Below are positions 62,946-64,000 of a stretch of DNA of 64,000 nt, piece by piece. The stretch is from positions 2,232,001-2,296,000 of the forward strand of contig NZ_CP049715.1 of NCBI RefSeq assembly GCF_011082725.1, read 5' to 3'. The position numbers and the translations under genes were made by a program. This DNA comes from Apibacter sp. B3706. GTDB lineage: Bacteria; Bacteroidota; Bacteroidia; Flavobacteriales; Weeksellaceae. The notes beneath the pieces are model-generated. The model saw only the letters and a program-made list of their open reading frames with translations. It was not told the origin of the DNA and searched no databases. The first letter of the stretch is position 1; each line of letters opens with the position of its first letter.

Positions 62946-64000
62946 TTAGGTTTCAAATACTATTCCGAAATTTTCATCAAATAATAAAATACCGTCCCTT
63001 TTCTCCTGAGATTCGGGAACTGTAAATCCTTTTATTTTTGTTGTCTTACCTTTACCTATAGATCGGATATTTGTTTAAAGTTAATTTTTTGCCCGAATAT
63101 TTCAAAAGGTATAGTAAAACTGCAATTTTTAAAATCGGAACAGCCGTAAGCAGATTTTCCTTTGATCAATTTATGAGTTTTTACATTTTGGACAAAATAA
63201 ATCTTCTACAGGTCGTAGGGGTGTGGTTTGCTTTTTAGATTTTTCGTTTATTTCAGTATTTTTTTTCTCTTGTATGGATATTCGTCTGTATTGACAGTTT
63301 TTAACTTCTTGGGTCAGGTCGGTTACATTTCGATAAGTTCCTTTTTAAAAAGATCGGAAGAATATTCCCCTTTTTCAATGAGTCTGAGTTTTTTTTTCCC
63401 AGAGACCTGTAAGCTCCACGCTTTTAAAAATTTCGCTTTGTACGTGTCGATCAGATCCATTCCCGTTGAGGTGGCATAAATTTTTTTTTTTTTCTCGATA
63501 TACTTTCTGTGTAGTAAAGTTTCAATAATATTTGCTCGAGTAGAAGGACGTCCAATACCATTATCTTTCATTACTTCCCTCATCTCTTCATCATCTACTT
63601 GTTTACCGGCGGTTTCCATACTTCTTAATAAAGTAGCCTCGGTGAAATATTTAGGAGGTGTAGTTTTTCCTTGATGAATGAATGGATCGTGAGGACCGCT
63701 TTCTCCAACTTCAAAAACCGGAATTAAATTTTCCTCTTTTTTCATTTTTTTTTATCTTTTTCATAGATGATTCTCCATCCCGGTTCCAAAATTTGTTTAC
63801 CGCTTGCTTTAAAAGGTACTTCACCAACTTTTGAAGTTACCAAAGTATTGGAAATTTTACATTCAGGATAAAATACAGCAATAAATCTTCGGGCAACAAG
63901 ATCATAAATCTTTTTTTCATCAGTCGAGATACCTTCGGGTAAAATATCGGTAGGTATAATAGCATGATGATCCGTAACTTTAGTGTCATCGAAAACAGCT
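62946..64000 (-). pseudogene. topB: DNA topoisomerase III (topB), broken by several frameshifts, partial
   Basis: Read on the minus strand from the right edge, the protein is recognisably a type IA topoisomerase: VTDHHAIIPTDILPEG, YDLVARRFIAVFYPE, then the conserved GIGRPSTRANIIETLL and TGMDLIDTYK, and a C-terminal zinc-ribbon-like CPKC...C...C. The frame breaks at least four times: at a run of nine T at 63745-63753 (poly-A on the coding strand, TGA follows), near 63323-63325 (a missing base gives TAA), at a T-run near 63178-63182 (an extra base gives TAA at 63171-63173) and near 63056-63059 (a missing base gives TAG). Each side resumes in the expected protein, so the decay is by single-base indels. 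The longest intact piece is 63323-63745. Sequencing error is possible but four breaks make a dead gene likely. The 5' part is outside. Confidence 0.88.

Noticed and set aside
1-64000. CRISPR array, insertion sequence or prophage
   Set aside because: No regularly spaced direct repeats, transposase, integrase or phage structural gene was seen by eye.

Overview
This is a low-GC bacterial chromosome segment from the Bacteroidota, most likely order Flavobacteriales. The evidence is a type IX secretion (T9SS) plug-type protein, two proteases ending in T9SS sorting domains, a MoxR-DUF58-BatABCD operon, and a small, MscS-like, FadL-like and lipoprotein gene set typical of the group. Promoters carry the Bacteroidota consensus TTTG-N19-TAnnTTTG, seen perfectly upstream of a tRNA gene and of rpsT. 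The low GC and modest gene sizes recall host-associated Weeksellaceae such as Apibacter, but that genus is only a guess.

Layout. 1-7620 (minus): the end of an ABC exporter gene, asd, a small membrane protein, the T9SS plug-like gene, mtgA and the methionine importer metN-metI-metQ. 7868-9036 (plus): an OhrR-like MarR regulator and a nitroreductase. 9037-12441: an accessory island with a GC-richer structured element and a two-gene ATPase + HNH nuclease operon resembling Septu (PtuA/PtuB) antiphage systems, lying against the 3' end of tRNA-Leu. 12790-15470: aroQ, an AI-2E family permease, a lipoprotein msrB and tsaC. 15628-19783 (minus): an M16 peptidase and nhaA. 20050-22857: a methyltransferase, folC, tRNA-Val, tRNA-Gln, rpsT and tRNA-Glu. 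23125-24203: an isolated DUF1493-like gene and a mostly empty spacer.

24204-33285: gpmA, an S9 peptidase, two tandem C10 (streptopain-type) proteases and sucC. 33338-38479: an MBL hydrolase, a small MscS channel, prfB, an SPFH protein and three tandem small lipoproteins. 38644-45641: two hypothetical genes, a minus-strand operon (trhP-like U32 protein, ferredoxin, 5-formyl-THF cyclo-ligase), yidD-lgt-glutaminyl cyclase, and lipA. 45842-53337: MoxR-DUF58-BatABCD. 53399-62875: marC, rnpA, a bacilliredoxin, a DUF59 protein, rsmE, waaA, proS, a Trp/Gly/Ser/Arg-rich lipoprotein, a FadL-like porin and mscL. 62946-64000: topB, broken by at least four frameshifts.

Most of the window is housekeeping. 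The points most worth attention are the Septu-like pair with its upstream structured element, the decayed topB, the duplicated secreted C10 proteases, the lipoprotein cluster and the unusual repetitive surface protein. All functional calls rest on reading motifs by eye; no database search was run.
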